A stretch of 7,715 nucleotides of DNA from Methylococcaceae bacterium (GTDB taxonomy: Bacteria > Pseudomonadota > Gammaproteobacteria > Methylococcales > Methylomonadaceae). The notes below the pieces were generated by a model. The model searched no databases and was not told where the DNA came from. It saw only the letters and a program-made list of their open reading frames with translations. A program made the translations under genes and the position numbers. Below, in pieces: positions 5,825 through 7,715 of the stretch; the first letter of the stretch is position 1; every line of letters starts with the position of its first letter. The DNA lies in contig PMDM01000114.1 in assembly GCA_003155565.1 (NCBI GenBank), forward strand, positions 1-7,715, read 5' to 3'.

Positions 5825-6010
5825 ATGAAAAACTTTCGACGCACCGCGCTCGCAAGCGTGATAAATCTCGCTTTGGCTGGTGTCTCCGATGTCTACGCTG
5901 CAACCGATGCAAAGGATACGGCAGCCCTCGAGCGGCGTATCCGGGAATTGGAAAGACTGGGTTATGCGGGTGCATTGAGGTGTATCAGTAATTTAGATAT
6001 GCAATTTTAA
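5825..6010 (+). pseudogene. Truncated OprP-like porin (N-terminal fragment)
   Basis: The frame encodes 61 residues with GAGG 10 bases before ATG 5825. The first part matches the intact porin at 7087: MKNFRRTALAS signal peptide start, cleavage expected after DVYA, then the coiled-coil sequence ALERRIRELE. Relative to copy 2 it has a 4-residue insertion (TDAK) and lacks the SRLE heptad portion; RLGYAGAL aligns with KLDHAGGV. It then diverges and stops at a TAA (6008-6010) after ISNLDMQF. A functional OprP-type porin needs ~400 or more residues to form a 16-stranded barrel, so this is a relic, though the signal peptide and Shine-Dalgarno are intact and a short exported peptide could still be made. 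The final Phe is what a barrel C-terminus would have, so an internal deletion joining the two ends is one possibility. Confidence 0.7.
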
Positions 6011-6038
6011 GATAAATGTATCTAATTCTACCATTTCA

Positions 6039-6054
6039 AAAAATATATATTTTT
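6039..6054. repeat. AT-only palindrome downstream of the porin relic
   Basis: AAAAATATATATTTTT is a perfect 16-bp self-complementary sequence 29 bases after the relic's stop. It could act as a weak bidirectional terminator-like stem, or may simply be AT-rich drift in the intergenic gap. Confidence 0.25.
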
Positions 6055-6139
6055 CGCTAACTTATAACCCACTGTGCACCTACGATTACGGAGGGGCATC
6101 TGGTGACATTATTATCTTATCAATATGTGGAGATTACCC

Positions 6140-6655
6140 TTGAAAACAAAACAATTACTTTTGGCTACCGTGGCAGCATTGTTTTTATCAACTGCAAGTT
6201 TCAAAGTGGGCGCAGAAACTGCGGCGCATTTAATTACTTTAGCGCCTTACAACACATTGTTTGCTTTTTTAAATCCTAATGTTCCTACGATAACAACATT
6301 GGTTAAAGGCGTTAAAGATCAACACAGTTATGGACAACTGGTTAAATTTGCTCGTGCACTAGAGGATCAGCTTCCGAATAGCCAACTCAGCATAGCCCAA
6401 TCCGATGGAACTCCGATATTTGATGGAAGTAAGATTGATGATCCTGGCGATACTTTGCCAAAAGGAAACTCGTATGCTCATTTTCAAGCCAAAACAATAA
6501 CCGAAAACCTAAATACCCGTATTTCATTTTTTGATGCACAAGATCATGTTGACGGTCTCGGTGCTGAAACCAAGTCGAAATTGGCCTACGTCGCTATCCG
6601 TCTTGGCAAACATTTGCAAAGTTCCGGCACTGCCAGATTTGCCGTTGTTAAATAG
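6140..6655 (+). CDS. Exported protein of unknown function
   Basis: I do not recognise a characterised family. The 171-residue product starts with a clear signal peptide: KTKQ, a hydrophobic core LLLATVAALFLSTA, and a probable signal peptidase I site VGA|ET after residue 25. The mature ~146 residues have no Cys and no further membrane segment, so a soluble periplasmic or secreted protein is likely. The middle (QLSIAQSDGTPIFDGSKIDD) has the strand-turn-strand look of a Cache/PAS-like sensor fold, and the C-terminal helix AYVAIRLGKHLQSSGTARFA is well ordered, but these are impressions only. TTG 6140 is preferred because GGAG (6129-6132) lies 7 bases upstream and the signal peptide begins there; ATG 6125 in the same frame has no Shine-Dalgarno and would add WRLPL. 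It sits alone between the two yezD-porin cassettes, with 484 bases between it and the first porin's codon homology end region and 141 bases to the next yezD. Confidence 0.8.
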   Translation: MKTKQLLLATVAALFLSTASFKVGAETAAHLITLAPYNTLFAFLNPNVPTITTLVKGVKDQHSYGQLVKFARALEDQLPNSQLSIAQSDGTPIFDGSKIDDPGDTLPKGNSYAHFQAKTITENLNTRISFFDAQDHVDGLGAETKSKLAYVAIRLGKHLQSSGTARFAVVK

Positions 6656-6796
6656 ACCTTTGATTAATAGCCATTTCGCTGAATGCTCCGTAAAACCTAG
6701 TAGATGAACGAGCAAGTTGAAGACAGCTCTTTTTGTAGTGCAAATACCGTCATTGAATACTGCTAATTCTTATAATTGTGGACTGCGGAGGGCTTT

Positions 6797-6979
6797 ATGG
6801 CACTTGAAACTAGGAATGACGATAAGCAACAGCAAGCCAGCGACATTGCAAACCAGATTACCGCCGCCTTACAAGGCATCCGGTTCGGTTCAGTTGAAAT
6901 CATTATCCACGAGAGCAAGGTGGTACAAATCGAGCGGAAAGAGAAGCTCCGCTTTGACAAGCCGCTTTTCCCTGTTTAG
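6797..6979 (+). CDS. yezD: YezD-family small protein (DUF2292), copy 2
   Basis: A 60-residue paralogue of the protein at 5538. The core GIRFGSVEIIIHESKVVQIE followed by RKEKLRFD is identical to copy 1 apart from one Val/Ile change, while the N-terminal segment (TRNDDKQQQASDIANQITAA) has diverged more. ATG 6797 has a strong GGAGGG 4 bases upstream; an in-frame TTG at 6776 would add seven residues lacking in copy 1 and is rejected. A TATAAT at 6771-6776 lies close upstream, but its only -35-like partner (TTGAAT, 6753-6758) is just 12 bases away, too short for a normal promoter. The intact porin begins 107 bases after the stop, so the pair probably forms a two-gene operon linked by the conserved leader. 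Confidence 0.87.
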   Translation: MALETRNDDKQQQASDIANQITAALQGIRFGSVEIIIHESKVVQIERKEKLRFDKPLFPV

Positions 6980-6995
6980 GTATCCACAATTTTAG

Positions 6996-7068
6996 TTCTA
7001 CCGTATAAACGGCGAATATCACCATGACCTGTAACTGCGTACTGACCGGACCACCGGAAGTTTCACAT
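6996..7068 (+). promoter_or_regulatory. Conserved leader element between yezD and porin, copy 2
   Basis: This carries the same two blocks as copy 1: TTCTACCGTATAAACGGCGA (from 6996, stem CCGT-ataa-ACGG at 7001-7012, loop sequence changed but arms kept) and CTGACCGGACCACCGGAAGT (from 7042) with the doubled ACCGGA. The stem's loop varies while its arms do not, which favours a structured or protein-bound element. Confidence 0.5.
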
Positions 7069-7086
7069 TCTTTTGAGGAAGAAAAT

Positions 7087-7715
7087 ATGAAAAACTTTCG
7101 ACGCACCGCGCTTGCAAGCCTGATAAATCTAACCTTGGCGGGTGTCACCGATGTATATGCGGCGGATACAGAGGCCTTGGAGCGGCGCATCCGGGAACTG
7201 GAAAGCCGCCTGGAAAAGCTCGACCATGCCGGGGGAGTGACAAATGCACCGGCTGTACAACCAAGTCCGGAAGTACAAAAACTAAACCAAAAGGTGAACA
7301 CCTTAGAGCGAAAACTGGAAGTGCAGGACGAAACAACGACGGGCTTTTTCAATAAACTGCCAAAGTTTGAGGCGGGCACAGGTGGATTCAAGATTTCCTC
7401 TTCTGACGACAAACATCAATTAAGGATTCGCGGGGCGGTGCAAACAGACGGGCGGTTTTTTACGGACGACCACGGCGACAAGATTACGGACCGGTTTGAA
7501 CTCAAACAGGCACGGGTCTGGATCGAAGGGCGTTTATGGAATGACCTTTACTATAAGATCATGCCAGATTTTGCCGCATCCAACATCCTGCCGGATGCCT
7601 ATCTGGATTACGCCTACCTGCGTTCTGCCAGCCTGGCGGTGGGCAAGATGAAAACCCCGCTCAGCCTTGAACGCTTACAAGGGGACTCTGACGGCACTTT
7701 TCTCGAACGCGCTTT
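7087..7715 (+). CDS. OprP/OprO-family phosphate-selective-type porin, 3'-truncated by window edge
   Basis: Outer-membrane trimeric porin of the OprP/OprO type, anion-selective in characterised members. 209 codons are visible and the frame is open at the window end. The order is: signal peptide (residues 1-25, cleavage DVYA|AD); a periplasmic coiled coil ALERRIRELESRLEKL (about 30-46); a second coil VQKLNQKVNTLERKLEVQDE (about 60-79); then the barrel from about residue 110 (HQLRIRGAVQTDGRFF) with FELKQARVWIEGRLWNDLYY, PDAYLDYAYL and GKMKTPLSLERLQGDSDGTF, the last a hallmark of the family. ATG 7087 has GAGGAAG 5 bases upstream. Phosphate is the classic substrate, but the binding arginines lie in loop regions I cannot compare, so pyrophosphate, sulfate or another anion is possible. 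It follows yezD copy 2 through a conserved leader and is the full counterpart of the relic at 5825. Confidence 0.92.
   Translation, partial: MKNFRRTALASLINLTLAGVTDVYAADTEALERRIRELESRLEKLDHAGGVTNAPAVQPSPEVQKLNQKVNTLERKLEVQDETTTGFFNKLPKFEAGTGGFKISSSDDKHQLRIRGAVQTDGRFFTDDHGDKITDRFELKQARVWIEGRLWNDLYYKIMPDFAASNILPDAYLDYAYLRSASLAVGKMKTPLSLERLQGDSDGTFLERA

Larger units (their letters stand above)
5538..5985 (+). repeat. Duplicated yezD-leader-porin cassette, copy 1
   Basis: This stretch is homologous in order and sequence to 6797-7240: yezD, then a leader of similar length, then the first ~50 codons of an OprP-like porin. Homology fades in the porin coiled-coil region near 5975-5985, after which the porin is lost. 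Confidence 0.75.
6797..7240 (+). repeat. Duplicated yezD-leader-porin cassette, copy 2
   Basis: Counterpart of 5538-5985, about 1.26 kb downstream in direct orientation. Synonymous differences are numerous between the coding parts while the protein cores are kept, so the duplication is not recent or the copies were acquired separately, and selection has acted on both yezD genes. Confidence 0.75.

Noticed and set aside
6103..6279. GTG-started 58-codon frame preceded by GGAGGGG, overlapping the start of the exported protein in another frame
   Set aside because: The Shine-Dalgarno is good, but the product has no recognisable features and the overlapping frame carries a clear signal peptide with its own GGAG, so this is probably fortuitous.
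6715..6736. GAGC...GCTC followed by five T as a terminator before yezD copy 2
   Set aside because: A 4-bp stem with a 12-base loop is too weak to call.
6903..7412. Long minus-strand open frame (169 codons) opposite yezD copy 2 and the porin
   Set aside because: It is antisense to clearly coding sequence with a recognisable signal peptide, coiled coil and conserved yezD core; its composition (Ser/Val/Phe-rich) is that of a shadow frame.

Overview
The window looks like an accessory-rich stretch of a gammaproteobacterial chromosome. The evidence is an ArsR/LMW-type ArsC/Acr3 arsenic operon, CspA-family and RRM proteins, a D-2-hydroxyacid dehydrogenase, and OprP-type outer-membrane porins, which imply a Gram-negative cell. 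The overall flavour (YezD next to an OprP-like porin, short dispersed hairpin repeats) reminds me of the methanotrophic Methylococcales or related lineages. That placement is a guess from gene content, not a demonstrated assignment. Base composition is uneven: the first ~480 bases are very AT-rich and unlike the rest, which suggests a separately acquired segment.

Layout, left to right. (1) The 3' part of an unknown, tail-anchored, AT-rich gene, cut by the window edge. (2) A cluster of small palindromes, then a decayed BrnT-type toxin gene (no usable start codon, early frame slip and mid-gene frameshift) overlapping an intact small BrnA-like antitoxin gene: a toxin-antitoxin relic. (3) A complete D-2-hydroxyacid dehydrogenase (glyoxylate/hydroxypyruvate reductase type), ended by a hairpin plus T-run. 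(4) Two minus-strand genes for small RNA-binding proteins: a cold-shock domain protein, and downstream of it an RRM protein that starts at TTG. The cold-shock gene has a long leader (~170 nt if the proposed promoter is right) with a 10-bp stem near its 5' end and a small hairpin abutting the Shine-Dalgarno. (5) A compact plus-strand arsenic resistance operon arsR-arsC-acr3 with a perfect 7-6-7 inverted repeat, a likely ArsR operator, between arsR and arsC, and an ATGA overlap between arsC and acr3. (6) Two tandem copies of a yezD-porin cassette. In the first the porin is reduced to its signal peptide and coiled-coil start. In the second it is open to the window edge. The leader between yezD and porin is conserved in both copies, including a CCGT-N4-ACGG hairpin and a doubled ACCGGA. 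Between the cassettes lies a gene for an exported ~171-residue protein of unknown function.

Working together: ArsR represses, ArsC reduces arsenate to arsenite, and Acr3 exports arsenite. The cold-shock and RRM proteins probably act as RNA chaperones. The YezD/porin pair is probably an ion-uptake module with a trimeric anion-type porin, but YezD has no known biochemistry. The best candidate for something undescribed is this duplicated yezD-porin module with its conserved leader and the intervening exported protein. No tRNA, rRNA, CRISPR array or recognisable transposase is present.
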